DNA of 64,000 bases from Lonicera japonica. Lineage: Eukaryota; Streptophyta; Magnoliopsida; Dipsacales; Caprifoliaceae. Below are positions 11,004 through 22,560 of the stretch, piece by piece (within the stretch, counting starts at the first letter, position 1; every line of letters starts with the position of its first letter). Under the pieces are notes generated by a model that did not search any database, was not told the origin of the DNA, and saw nothing but the letters and a program-made list of their open reading frames with translations. The stretch is from positions 58,827,328 through 58,891,327 of the forward strand of contig CM038464.1 of the NCBI GenBank assembly GCA_021464415.1, written 5' to 3'. Both the position numbers and the translations under genes were made by a program.

Positions 11004-14000
11004 CTATTCGAATTCAGCCATTTCTTCACCCTGACTTCGCCCTCTGGTTAATGACTTGCTTTCCATAGAAACTTTAACATTCCCCGTGAATTCGGCAATG
11101 AGATCGGCAAGTAGTTGCCCTTTGATAGCTGTCCGGGGAACGTATTCAATATGGAACCTTCCCAATTCAACGGACCATTTCTCCATTCGGCCAGACAAAT
11201 CGGCCTTCCTGAGGGCTGTTTTGATCGGGCTGTTTGTGAGCACTTTGATCGGATGGGCGTCGAAGTAATGCCTCAATTTCCTGGATGCTGTGATTAATGC
11301 TAATACAAGTTTTTCTAGAGGCAAATAATTCAATTCTGGTCATATCAAACATTTACTAGCAAAATATACGGACTTTTGCATGCCGGCATGTTCTATGATT
11401 AGAGATGAACTTAATGCCCGATCAGAGGAAGCCAAGTACATAAAGAATTGTTCATTGGGGTCCGAGATGGATATTAATGGTGGGCTATTCAGGTATTGCT
11501 TCAGCTCGCCAAGAGCTTGATCACATTCGGAGGTCCGTTCAAACTTTTTCGTTCTTTACAAAGTTTTGAATAAAGGCATGCATTTATCAGAGCATTTTAA
11601 GATAAATCGATTTAGAGCAGCAATCATACCAGTGAGTTTTTGCAGCTCTTTCAGGTTTGCCGGTTTCTGAACATTAGCGATTGCTTGCACCTTTTCTGGA
11701 TTTGTTTCAATCCCTCGGCAGTTGACCATAAAACCCAAAAATTTTCCCGAACTGACCCCGAATGTACATTTTGCAGCGTTCAGCTTCATCTTGTATTGTC
11801 TTAGAGTTTCAAAAGTCTTGCTCAGGTCATTGACATGATCAGCTTCCTGTTTACTTTTCACCAGCATGTCATCCACATAAACTTCCATGGTTTTGCCGAT
11901 TTCGTCACGGAACATTTTGGTAACCAATCGCTGATAAGTTGCTCCTGCATTCTTGAGACCAAAGGGCATAACTTTGTATCAATACAATCCCATCGTGGTG
12001 ATGAAAGCGGTAAAATCCTGATCTGGGCCGAATAATGGGATTTAATGGTACCCCGATGTGAACACCTCATTTTGCGACCCCCGCAAGAATTTTGATTTTC
12101 AAAGAAATGAACACGCATGCATGCACGAGCATTTTTGGATGCACAAAAACTATGTACATGTGATACAGGTCAAAGAAGAAAGCCGAAAGGACCCCGGATG
12201 ATGAGTTACAGAATTATCGAAAATTGCCGAAGCCGAAAATCATCAAAACTTCTAGGTACTTGTGAAAGGAGAGTTACGCATTTTGGTTCATCCTCAAACT
12301 TTGAGAATTGTTAGACATTATCAAAAGGAGTAGCATACTCGAAAATTAGCTCAATCCGACAGTCGAATCTCCGAAAATTCAGAAAATCATGAGTTTGATT
12401 CGGGTGATCTAATGGAGGTCTTCTCGAAGTTAAAATGGTTTGAAGTTTGGTGAGTGGATAGGCCTTATTGTGGGGAAGAACATATTCTAAATTCAGCTTT
12501 GTTGGACATGGGATCCTCAAGAATCAATTTGTCTATCGTGCAATTCTAGTCGAAATGTCCTTCGTAGCAAATTAAAATAAATATTGGCCTTCCCGAATTC
12601 TGATCGACCTCAAATTTGGACACAAGTTAGAAAACATTTGTTGGAGGGAAAACTTATCAAACAATTAGCATAATCCAACGGTTGGAAGTTCAATTGTCGA
12701 GATTGTTGTACGCAAGTACGTTTCCTACGCGGGAACAAACTCTTTGTACCAAGCCAAGGAGACCGAGTCCTTCCTGAACTCCGATCGCCTCCAAGACTTA
12801 TATTGGAAATACATATACAAACTATAAGACTTATATTGGAAATACATATCCAAAATTCAGCGTGATCCAACGGTTAGAACCCAACTTGTCGTGCAAACAA
12901 GGGACCTTGTCTACAACAAGTACCTTTCCTACGCGGACACAAACTCTTCGTACCAATCAGAACGAAAGGAGACCTTACCAATTTCTGATCGACTTGAACT
13001 TTTTACACGATCTAGAAGATTCCTATTTACAACACATATCCAAAAAATAGGATGATCTAACGGTGGAAAGGCTTCGCGATAATTTCCAAGAGTCCTAGTT
13101 GCAATCTCTTTTCTTGCTATCCAAGTATTTTCTTCAACTATAAATAGACCCCCCCTCCATTCATTATTTTGATCAACAATCAAGGGGATTTCATGGTACA
13201 CACCAAGAGATCCTTATTCTCTCCTTCCAAGAAGGCTCAGGTATAATTTTCTCTTTCTTCTTTTATTTATTCGTCAGTTTTATAATTTGTATTCTTGTCT
13301 GCATAATTTTTATCACTTGATAGCTTTTCAAAACCCCTTTTCAAATTGTTTTTCAAAACTAAAGGCATATAATAAACCCTAATCTAATTCCAAAATAGTA
13401 TTATTACTTTCTTACTTTTTCAAAAGTCCGGATTAGCAGTATCGTTATACGAAGGAATCGATAATCGCTACATATCCAATCTAACTCATAGATTGCGGTG
13501 TGTATGTGATAAATACTCGATTATGAGAGCACTACTGCCATCTATGCCGATTTAATCAATAGACTTTGGTATACGATCGGTCAACTCGTCTCATATCATA
13601 TCGAGTATAAGATTCCACATTGAACCAGTTTCCGAAAAGTCCAATGCTTTACAAAATCACTTCTTTCATTGCATCTATTATTATCAAACTCTCTTTTTCA
13701 AATCACACACACACACACACACTTATTTTCAAAATCATGGGCGAACTAGGAAACACATCGTTTTCATCCCAACCCCAAAATTCCGATTTCTAAGGCAAGC
13801 ACAAAAAGCTGTAAAGTAATAGCAATAGCATGCAAGAACTGAATTATAACACACGCATGTCCTACTCAAGAGACCGAAAGGGCGAATTGGGTGCCTAACA
13901 CCTTCCCGATTCGTAACTTAATCCCCGAACCTTCGAATCAACTGGTTTCGCATATATTGTGTATAAGAGGATATTTAGTTCATAAATACGTCTCTTTTAC

Positions 14001-14596
14001 ACAGAACTTTTGTTTGTTTAGTAAAACAAACTGGCGAATCTTATTCTTTTCAAAACCAATTTCCAAAGCAGCAGACGGAATCGCCGCCCACGAGGACCCC
14101 CCGGGCGTCGAGGACGCGGGTTCTCACACCCGAATAAGTGTCCAAGAAACTGAATCTTTGATGACCAGCTGCTGAGTCCACCAGTTGATCGATTCTGGGC
14201 ATTGGGAAGTTATCTTTAGGGCAGACCTTGTTCAAATCGGTGAAGTCGATACATACCCTCCATTTCTCGTTCTTCTTTTTAACTACCACTGGGTTGGATA
14301 TCCAATCCGAAAAATCAGCTTCTCGTATAGCTCCAGCCTTAAGCAATTATTGAACTTCTTCTTCCACGGCCATAGCCTTTTCAGGTGACGTCCAACGTGG
14401 TTTCTGTTTAATCGGCTTAAAAGCAGGGTTTATGTGTATCCTATGACACATTTCGTCCGTCGATATTCCAAGCATATCATAGGGTTGCCAAGCGAATACG
14501 TCAATGTTTTTCCTTGGATTTTGAGTAGGTCTTCGAAAACCTTTTCCCTTGGTCGTCCCCTGACCCCACTATCAACAGGGGGACCGTTCTTTGATT
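11004..14596 (-). pseudogene. G1 reverse transcriptase plus RNase H, split by a solo LTR
   Basis: RT starts near 14346 with SDWISNPVVVKKKN and IDFTDLNKVCPKD, and stops at FLDTYSG (about 14134). A 2.07-kb solo LTR interrupts it there. RT resumes at 12051 and continues with MPFGLKNAGATYQR, the catalytic YVDDMLVKSK (near 11865) and LGFMVNCRGIE. The fused RNase H follows, with LEKLVLALITASRKLRHY and ILADLIAEF-like blocks to 11004. Even without the insertion two stops and a frame change lie around the break (11985-12045), so RT was probably already decaying. The YVDDM motif itself is intact. Confidence 0.85.
12057..14128 (+). mobile_element. Solo LTR of an Ogre-like gypsy element
   Basis: The insertion starts TGTGAACACC and ends GGTTCTCACA. 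It is flanked by the perfect 5-bp duplication CCCGA (12052-12056 and 14129-14133). A TATA box (CTATAAATAGA) is at about 13138-13148, so the LTR points rightward. It shares blocks with the LTR at 30700-32207: GACCCCCGCAAGAA near the start, GGGCG-ATTGGGTGCCTAACACC near 13874, and TTCTCA at the end. It is therefore a related but distinct family. Only one LTR is present, as expected after LTR-LTR recombination. Removing it rejoins the RT reading of G1. Confidence 0.93.
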
Positions 14597-14597
14597 G

Positions 14598-15488
14598 CTA
14601 TTGCGTATGTTCCTTGCCCTTCCTCTGATTAGAGGGTTTGGGCACATCACTTTCCTTCCCAGTTTCTTCATTATTTTGCTCAATGGACTTAACTGATTTT
14701 GCTTGCTCAGAATGAGTTGCTTCCTTCGCTTCCGACAACGATCCTCTGATTGCCAAATTGAAACAGTACCTAGCATCTTCTTGTTTGCCTCGAACCACGC
14801 ATACTCCCTTGGGAGTTAGGAATTTCAATTTCTGATCGAACGGCGAGGCAATCGCCCTCATTTCTACCAGCCAATTCCGTCCAAGCAAAGCATTGTATGG
14901 AGACTTGATATTCATCACAAGAAAGTCTGTTACTATTACCATTTCTCCGATTCGGACTCGAATACTGACAACGCAAATCGGCCAGACTGTGTCACCACTG
15001 AAGCTATAGATTGGGGAATCCACTTGCCTAACATACTTGTTTGAAATGAACGGCTTCAACTCGTTATATGCTTTTAGATACATCACCTCAAAAGAACTGC
15101 CTGGATCAATTAACACTCGTTTGACATCGAAGTTGCAAATATTGGCCATTATAACCAACGCATCATTATGGGGAACGTCTACTCCCTCCAAATCTTCCTC
15201 CGAAAAGGACAACTGATAGATGACATTGTTCTCTCGATCCCGTTTTGGAGGGGCCAATATCGACATGACTTCCTTAAAAGGATAAGCCTCTACCCATAAT
15301 CTTGCTCGAGCCAACCGTGCTCGCAGATGGTTCCTTGTTGCTTCCGTGCTATTGACAACGCCATGTATAGCTTCGATTATCCCCACTACAGGTTTGGCCA
15401 CCTGAGCCAAAGTATGATTTTCCTTGGCCATTCTGGGTTGCTTATTTAATTTTATTTCATCTTGCTTCACATACTTGGTTAACCGGCC
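14598..15488 (-). pseudogene. G1 protease region
   Basis: This is a long open stretch in the gag frame. It contains VLIDPGSSFEVMYLKAYNEL (active-site-like D-x-G-S, here DPGSS) and YNALLGRNWL, which together mark a retroviral-type aspartic protease of plant gypsy elements. The tail is rich in Lys, Glu and Ser. It continues from gag after one stop at 15489-15491 and ends in a TAA before the RT frame. Confidence 0.75.
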
Positions 15489-17030
15489 TTATTCGACCAA
15501 TTCTTCCAAAAATTGTTTCAAAGTTCTACAAGTGTCTATCGTGTGCCCATGGTCTTTATGATAGAAGCATTTGAGTGTAGAATTCCGCATTTTGGGGTCG
15601 CCGAACATAGGCCTCGGCCACCTGAAAAACCCTTTGTCCTTAATTTCCTGTATGATTTTGCTAATTGGCTTATTAAATACGGTATTTACGCCTTTGAAAG
15701 TGTTCGATTTCTTATCTTCATCGACATTGTACTTTTGATCACTATCCCTTTTATTCTTTTTATCTTGATTATTGTCTCTCCGATCGCCGTTCCCATTTAT
15801 GTCTCTCTTGAACCCTTGTTGCTTGCTCATAGCTTTGTCATCATCTTCTACCCTCGAAAATTCATCAACCCGCGCGAGCAAATTGTTGAAGGTTTTAGAA
15901 GGTCAGCGAGTGAGGTCGTTGTAGATGCCACTGCTGTCATATGGCAAGCCGAACTTGAATGTGCTAAGAGCGAATCTCGGGTCACATTCCTCGATTTCTT
16001 GATACAATTCAAAGTACCGTTGAGAATACTCACGCAGAGTTTCACCAGGTTTCTTCTTGAGTTGGGTTAAAGCTTCGGGACCCTTAATCATCCTGCTATT
16101 AGTAATGAATCGAGTGGTAAATTGCTCGGTCAGCTCTCTGAAACTATCAATCTTTGCAGGCGGTAGCTTGTCAAACCACCGTAGTGCTGTATCACCTAAA
16201 CTTGCTGGAAACATCCTGCACATAAGGGCTTCCTCACCCCTCTAATAGGCCATAACTTGCTTATAGTGACGAACATGATCGGCCGGGTCAGATCAGCCGT
16301 CATATATATTGAACTTTGGTTGTCCAAATTTTTTCGGGGGCAGTGCATTCTGAATTCGTTCGGTAAAAGGGGAACCGTGATCTTCTCCCAAGGCTCTTCT
16401 TGCCAATTGCGCGGCTGATTTCTCATCCTCCGTCTTATCAGCCATGGCTGAATGAATTAACTTTCGCAAATCATTCTCGGCCCAGTTGTTCAACGGGTTT
16501 TCCTTTCCTTCGACTACTTGTATTGACTTGGTCCCCCTGTTGGCCTTACCAACTCCCTTCGTTCCTAATCGTTCAAAAATACTATGATGTCCTGAGCAGT
16601 TTGGACTGACTTGACGCTCTTTTTCGTTGATAATACCTTCTCGCAACCCTCTCTTCGAATTAACTTCATTATAATCATCTCTTGAGGAAGAGATAACAGT
16701 CTCAGCCTCTCTTAGTTCAGTCAGTTTAAATGGTTCATGTACCATCTTCTTAAGCATTTTCTCTTTAAGGAGTTGTGACAGTATTTCGTTTTCTCGCCTT
16801 AATTTGGCCATTACGGCAGATTCGTTTAAAGAAGGGGCATCTTTTTTGGGATAGTTAGGATCCTAAAGATTGTTAGACGAGTGAGTTTGCGAATGGTCTA
16901 GGTTAGGTTGCCTGGGTGTCGTAACCACAGGTCTGTTTGCTATCGGGTTCATATTTGTGTTAGGATTTGGGTCTGCCACTGGGGCTATGTTTAAATTCTC
17001 ACATATTTGATGACTTCTAGTTTGGACCAT
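15489..17030 (-). pseudogene. G1 gag
   Basis: The likely start ATG is at 17028-17030, starting MVQTRSHQICEN, about 165 bases inside the primer site. The gag core is recognisable by RMFPASLGDTALRWFDKL (16223-16170) and GETLREYSQRYFELYQEI. A Lys/Asp-rich stretch and CFYHKDHGHTIDTCRTL follow, a C-H-H-C zinc-finger-like block typical of Tat gag. One frame runs through the whole gene, with stops near 16860, 16290, 16240, 15900 and 15490. The two at about 16290 and 15900 are CGA-to-TGA type. It is a pseudogene by simple point decay. Confidence 0.8.
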
Positions 17031-17196
17031 TTCTAAACAGATTACACAAAGGACTTTGTACCAAGCTTTGGATTAAGTGAAGCAATAAGAATGAAAATGG
17101 CGAGAAAAGAATAACAGAGGTTGAAGAAAATAGTGATATAGTAAGAGGTAGAAATCCAATTACCGAGAAATGAGAAATAATTTTTTGTTGGGGTTT

Positions 17197-17212
17197 CCCA
17201 CAGATGGCGCCA
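17197..17212 (-). promoter_or_regulatory. G1 primer binding site
   Basis: On the minus strand this reads TGGCGCCATCTGTGGG and starts 3 bases inside the 5' LTR. TGGCGCC-type primer sites are common in plant Ty3/gypsy elements. The site fixes the element's orientation as minus. Confidence 0.8.
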
Positions 17213-17215
17213 AAT

Positions 17216-17840
17216 TATAAGTGAAGCTTTTATATACCGGAGTAAGTCCGACCCAGACTGGTAGGAAAGATAACTGGATTTTTGCCTCTCCTCCTTTTCT
17301 TAGCCAGTTTTTTCTCCCCTTTCTTTAGGGAACATCCTTTTCTATTTATATCCTTGCTTTTCGTGTTTCCCAAGATGGATTAGGTCACCAGTGAAATTAC
17401 CATCCGGGGCATCTTTTAGGACTTTCGTGGCACTCATTTTCTCCCTCCACCTGTCGGAGGGATAGCTGTTATAACTAACTTCTCCTCACTTTACACGTGT
17501 CGATTGGCTATTCGTTAGTACAGTAATTCTTCATCGTGCGGTATCGTCCGTAGATGTCTTTTTCTCATTGGTGAGCTGACTTGTACGTACACATCCCCCA
17601 CCTCCATACTGAAGGTCATTTTCAAGTTTATTATTTTTTACTCGGCGGAACCTCCTTATGCTCGGCTTATCCCTCTCTTTGCTTGGTAATATCTCATCTG
17701 GTTTTCTTACACTGCTAGTTTTCACTCATGATCCTCATCATCTTTTAGGATAATTGGGCCCTATCCTATTTATTCGGCCCATAAAGAGACATTGGGAACA
17801 ATTCGGCCCAAGAGAAAATGTTTAGAACTATGCTCCCACA
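17216..17840 (-). repeat. G1 5' LTR (right copy)
   Basis: This is a 625-bp copy of the 4044-4667 LTR. Its inner end reads TATAAGTGAAGC where the other copy has TGTAGGTGAAGC, so the TG terminus has mutated. The TATA-like box for minus-strand transcription is at 17342-17350. Confidence 0.9.
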
Positions 17841-17845
17841 AAGTG

Positions 17846-18660
17846 CATATGGACTATTTTAGTAGTGCGGATTAACAAGAGAAAGAAAAATAATTATTGT
17901 TTAGTAGTTATATTTTTGTTATTTGATAATATTTTTATTAGTGATAATTTGCATATTGTGTTTTTAGATGATATCCAAGGATAATGTATAATAATGTGCA
18001 AATCTTACATATCAATGTATTTTTACACAAAAATTGAAAGTCTAATAAAAAAAATGTTACAATGGTACCTTTAGACAATAGCAATGCAGGCTAGACACAA
18101 TTTTTGTAATTTTTTTTTTCAGTTTATTGAATTTATAAATTAGAGTTTTTTTTATATATATATTTCTTTCCAAATTAAGTAGAAGGAGAAAAAAAATTAA
18201 TTTCAATTTATGAGATAAATATAAGGAGATAATACTTGTTTTCTTTATCAGATAAATTGAAATTAATTATAAAATAAGGAGAAATAGAATCGAAGTACAT
18301 ATGGAGAGATCCAAAACTATGTAGGAATTTTATATTTTATTTTAGAAGGAGAAATGGACTTAAATAAAGTTAAAGTTTATCACAAATTAATTAAGAGATA
18401 AATACTTGGCTAATAAATACTTGTTTAGTTTATCACCATTAAAATTAAAATTAGTTATGAGATAAATTAATTAAAAGATAAATATGAACCGTCTGATTAA
18501 AATATAAATGTTGAAATTAAATTTGAATCACCAGTTAAAAAATAAATAAAGGTAATATGAGAGCCGTTATATTAAAAAATAAATGCTTAAACTAAATCTA
18601 AATCATTAGTTAAAAATATAAATAGAAAAAGTCATATTATATTATATTGATCTTATTTAT
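17846..18660. other. AT-rich intergenic stretch
   Basis: Repeated A/T-rich phrases such as AAATTAATTAAGAGATAAATA occur between 18180 and 18640. No gene or element boundary is visible. Confidence 0.6.
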
Positions 18661-18662
18661 TA

Positions 18663-18954
18663 CTCCATTCGTCCCAATTTAATTGTCTACTATTTCATTT
18701 ATAATTGTTTCAAAATAATTGTCTACTTTCCACATTTAGTATGTCATTAATTATAATAATATTTTTATTTTCAATATTACTCTTTAAGCTCTTCACACTT
18801 TTTTATTTTGGATCCCGCCACCTTTTTTATGAGAAGATAAGTAATGGACATTTTTGAAAATAAGTATTATATCTTAGAATAATTATTATTTCACCTTAAT
18901 TTTTTAAATTTTTTAATTTTTTAGATTGTGATAATTAAATTGGGGCTGAAGGAG
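18663..18954. mobile_element. Stowaway-type MITE
   Basis: The left terminus CTCCATTCGTCCCAATTTAA and the complement of the right terminus, CTCCTTCAGCCCCAATTTAA, match the Tc1/mariner Stowaway consensus CTCCCTCCGTCCC. The element is flanked by the dinucleotide TA on both sides and is 292 bp long, with no coding capacity. Confidence 0.88.
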
Positions 18955-18965
18955 TAATAAATATA

Positions 18966-20083
18966 GGGTGGTGATGTTGGCACCCCTCATATTTATTGGT
19001 AATACTCCCACTCTTGCTAATACTCCCACTTTTTCTTTTTTCTTTTAATAATACTCCCACTTTAAACAAAACAAAACCTCCATTGATGCAAAACTCAAAA
19101 TTTGAAAATAATGGTAGAAAAAAGAGAAACTTTGTAATAAAGGAAGGAAAACAAGTAAGAAAGAGTTAATGAAAGAGAGACATATATGTTTTTATTTTGT
19201 TTTATAGTTTATATGATTTTTATAGCATACACATCAAATATATAAACAAAAAACAAAATTTTCTATTTAAAACACGAAGAAGGCTTACTCGGTTCTCCGT
19301 AACCGAGTTGCAGACTTGTACACTCAGCTACTCTCAACCGAGTATGAAATCTCATAAAATGTCATGCTCTCGGCACCTTCATTCAGTTGAGAGCAACCGA
19401 GTGTGATTAATGTCACTCGGTTGTTATATTATGCTCACGGCCGAGCATAATATAACAACACTCGACTGCTCTCAACCGAATGAAGGTCCCGAAAGCATTA
19501 CATTTTATGGGATTTCATACTCGGTTAAGAGCAACCGAGTGTATAAGCCTGCAACTCGGTTACGGAGAACCGAATAAACCTTCTTCGTGTTTTCTTTCAT
19601 TAACTTTTTCTTACTTGTTTTCCTTTCCTTATTTTAAAGTTTCTCTCTTTTTTCTACCATTATTCTTAACTTTTGAGTTTTGCATCAATGGATGTTTTAT
19701 TTATACCATTCTCCTCAAATTTAGAGTTTTGCATTAATGGAGGTTTTGTTTGTTGGTTTTCTTATCTTGTTCCAAAGTTTCCTTTTTTTCTTCCATTTTT
19801 CTCAAGCTTACCCTTTTGCATCAATGGTGGAGATCAAAGTTTTGTTGCCTATTTTGATAGAAGAGAGGAATTTTGGAGGGAAATTTATTTGGGGATAAAT
19901 GTTTGATTAAGTTTGGAGGGAGATTCATTAACTTTTGTTTTAAATTAAAACAAGTGGGTGAAAAATTAGTTTAGGGTTAATTAACTTTTGTACTAAAAAA
20001 GATGAAGTGGGGTGAAAATAACAACTTACTTTTTTTTGTGGGAGTGTTACCAATGGATATTGGGGGTGTCAACATCACCGCCC
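18966..20083. mobile_element. Foldback DNA transposon with long inverted arms
   Basis: The outer ends GGGTGGTGATGTTGGCACCCC and its near complement are flanked by the 8-bp duplication TAAATATA (18958-18965 and 20084-20091). The inverted repeat is not limited to the ends. The left arm (18966-19436) pairs with the right arm (19443-20083) up to a 6-base loop ACGGCC. The right arm is longer because a block around GCATCAATGGAGGTTTTGTT is present about three times. The sequence AACCGAGT or its complement recurs through both arms. An 8-bp duplication with long arms fits a hAT- or Mutator-like non-autonomous element. There is no transposase. Confidence 0.85.
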
Positions 20084-20091
20084 TAAATATA

Positions 20092-20267
20092 TTAAGAGCC
20101 CATTTTTCATAAAATTAGGTACCCTATAGTATCTATTCCACGATTTGTGCAATGGTACTGCCCTTGAAGAACCCCACATTTTGTGCACTAACATTCCTTC
20201 CCTATTAACGCTGTAGACAACCGCCTAAATTCGGAGATTTCGTTCTTTTCATTTTGTTGGATCAATA
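20092..20267 (+). promoter_or_regulatory. Presumed upstream region of the J-domain gene
   Basis: About 175 bases separate the foldback element from the first ATG of the host gene. I see no clear TATA box at the expected distance. The foldback and Stowaway elements lie just upstream, so they probably form part of the promoter. Confidence 0.35.
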
Positions 20268-20387
20268 ATGCAAGTAGTACCCAGATGGAGAAATTCATTT
20301 CTCATAAAAAAATCGTTAATTCAATCGACTGCTTCGTTTCATTCTACTCTCACTTCCTTCGAGAAATGGAAGAAAAAGTGGAATTCT
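20268..20387 (+). CDS. J-domain gene, exon 1 (N-terminal transit-like peptide)
   Basis: The ATG at 20268 opens 40 codons starting MQVVPRWRNSF and ending FEKWKKKWNS. The segment is rich in Arg, Lys and Ser with almost no acidic residues, as in a mitochondrial or plastid transit peptide. The family's conserved EKWKxKWNS block ends it. Two donors are possible. With GTGGGT at 20388 the join to exon 2 is in phase (WNS then SYIRYETRQ). GTTAGT at 20392 is a better donor but would need another exon, because a direct join gives a stop. Relatives, from memory, have about ten more residues between these blocks, so a small exon may be missing or unrecognised. Confidence 0.65.
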
Positions 20388-20514
20388 GTGGGTTAGTTAT
20401 TTAATTTAACAACCCTTTTGGTGTTTTGTTTGAATCCTTTTATGTAATTTGTGTTTCGTTAGGATCTAGCTTGTACAGATCCTAAACTTAAGAATGTAAA
20501 GCAGACTATAAAAG

Positions 20515-21129
20515 CAGGGCTAGCCTGGGGCAGGGCAGGCAGTGCGACCGCCCAGGGCCCAAAAATGAGAAGGGGTACAATTTTTTTTGTATATGTATAT
20601 ATATAATATATTGTAATAAGTATATGTTAAAAATATATTAAACAAATAAAATATCTTTCCAAAAATCTTTATTTAATAAGGTAACTTTTCAATAAAATGA
20701 CGCAAATTTCCAAAGCTGGTCTCTTCGTTTTTGCCTAGTTTCTATTGACCAAAATTAAGAAAAATAGAGCTATGCCTATTCTTTTATTATTGTTCAATCC
20801 TTAGCTCTTCCTTTTGCAATTACCTATTGCCCTTTTGGCCTTATTTTGGAGCATCTAGAAGCTTTTTGGAAGATGAAAATGCACATCAAGGTTGAAAATG
20901 TAACATATAGGTGCTTGAATTGTCGTTGTATTGGTTTTGAAGACATGTAAACTCGTAAATTTTAACATGAAGTTTGTAAGCACTTTCAATTTTTAATTGT
21001 AATGTGTTTTTGGTGGAATACAAAAATTATTTGGTTTTTTTAATATAAAAAAATTAATATATTTATTTATAAGAGGGGCATTATTCTAAAATTTCGCCCG
21101 AGGCCTAAAATTGGCCAGGACCGGCTCTA
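20515..21129. mobile_element. Small hAT-type element
   Basis: The perfect 8-bp duplication TATAAAAG flanks the element (20507-20514 and 21130-21137). The termini CAGGGCTAGCC and (complement of the right end) TAGAGCCGGTCC are degenerate hAT-type inverted repeats. GC-rich subterminal sequence at both ends encloses an AT-rich middle. It is 615 bp with no coding capacity and lies 128 bp after exon 1 of the J-domain gene. Confidence 0.82.
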
Positions 21130-21137
21130 TATAAAAG

Positions 21138-21390
21138 GGATAGAGAGAAATTGGGAAGAATAAGAGAAATCTGAGAATTACAGCAGGAATGAGTTAAGAG
21201 AGAGAAATTGTAGAGAGAAATAGAATTTTCATATATATTTTCCATGATCCTCATTGCTATACATCATCTCTATTTATACCCATAAAGTCACACTCTTCAC
21301 ACCACATTTATGCTCACTCACACTCACCTCACATGGTTACACATACCTCACACTCACACAGCTATTCATGACATGTTTTGGTTATCTTTT
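21138..21390 (-). repeat. Possible LTR relic
   Basis: On the minus strand GGGTATAAATAGAGATG (near 21270) is followed by a CT-rich stretch and short CACTCACA-like repeats, which looks like the promoter part of an LTR. The hAT element above is inserted within or next to it. No termini or second LTR are visible, so this is only a suggestion. Confidence 0.3.
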
Positions 21391-22560
21391 TTACTACCCG
21401 CTTTGATCTTCAAATAAAGATGGAATTTTATTATGATGTATGTATATATATTTTTTCTTTTGCCAGCATATAAATAGAATTAACATTCTGGAATTGTTCA
21501 AAATCATATGATGTTTCAATTACGAAATTTTTGGGCTTTAATTTTGTGTAAAAGTGGATGCTTTTGTTAATTTTCTTGCTTTGTGCTTCATCTTTTTGGG
21601 GTTGGTTTTGTTAAAGGCTAATCTTAGTTTCCTTTGTTTCACTAGTCTTCATACAAAAATAGAGCAAACCTTTCCTTTTTCAAATAGATAGATAGTGTTA
21701 CTTTCATGGTTTTATGGCTTTTTATGGAAGTATGAAATCAAAAAATAAAAAATAAAATTGGGTATTGAATTTTGTTGGTTGTAGTCTTGTAGTGGACTCT
21801 GACTTTGGGACGCAGGGAGTAATTAGTTTCTAATTCAGATTACTCAAGGGAAACTTTGATCACTGAACTTCATTTACTAGGTAATTTATGCAATAGGGAG
21901 GTAAATTAAAGAGGAACTTTACCTATAAAATCGTGCTTTGTAGCTTTATACGGGAAGTATGTGAAACTTCAATTTTCTCGTGTTAGCAAATTAAGGTGCT
22001 TTGTGTTGCATAACATGGAACATCATTGGCAGGACGCAAATGAAAGAATGACTAATATGGACAAGTCATGACCGATGAGGACAAAACCAAAATAAGTTTT
22101 CAGCATATGACCAAGAATTCTGTTGCAGGTGATAAAATCAGAGGAAAGGTAATTGTCTTGGTCTTGTTGTTTTAAGGCCTTCACAATATTAAGTAGAAGC
22201 TATTGATTTAGATGGAAGGTTATGGTGCATACAAATGGCCTATTGAAGGTCGCAATACATTGAAGGTCATTAGGGGGTTTTCATTAAGGGTATTTTGTCT
22301 AAGATATACCCTTTAGAAGGGACTTGGAAGGGTGGAGTTAAATTCCTTTATGAGCTTTCGTCGAATTGCTTTACTATTTTTATTGAAAGGGTGGTGAAAA
22401 AGATAGGATGGTTTGGGTTGTAATATAGATGGCCGGTTTTCGTTCAAGTCATTTCATGCATGTTCTGGGAGGTGATTCATGTAGTTGGTCTTTTACCATT
22501 CATGAGTAGAAGTGTCAAAAACCTTGTTTCTTCAGTACGTTGTAGCTTGGGAGTTATATA
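21391..22560. repeat. Degenerate duplicated intronic segment, copy A (first part)
   Basis: This sequence is similar to 28380-29900. Examples are TTTGATCTTCAAATAAA (21404 and 28400), TGTGTAAAAGTGGATGCTTT (21545 and 28580) and GCTAATCTTAGTT (21617 and 28660). The copia element at 22561 interrupts copy A, which resumes at 27698. Parts near 22290-22540 resemble the C-terminal region of L1 LINE proteins but are too decayed to read. Confidence 0.6.

Larger units (their letters stand above)
4044..17840 (-). mobile_element. Ty3/gypsy retrotransposon, Tat lineage (element G1), decayed
   Basis: Two direct LTRs (4044-4667 and 17216-17840) bound the element. The 5-bp target duplication AAGTG is at 4039-4043 and 17841-17845. 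Reading from right to left, the order is LTR, primer site, gag, protease, RT, RNase H, a second RNase H, integrase, an opposite-strand ORF, a tandem array, a polypurine tract and an LTR. The second RNase H and the antisense ORF after integrase are known traits of the plant Tat lineage. The reading frames contain several stops and frameshifts, and a solo LTR of another element interrupts RT. The element is therefore non-autonomous now. Without the inserted solo LTR it would be about 11.7 kb. Confidence 0.9.
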
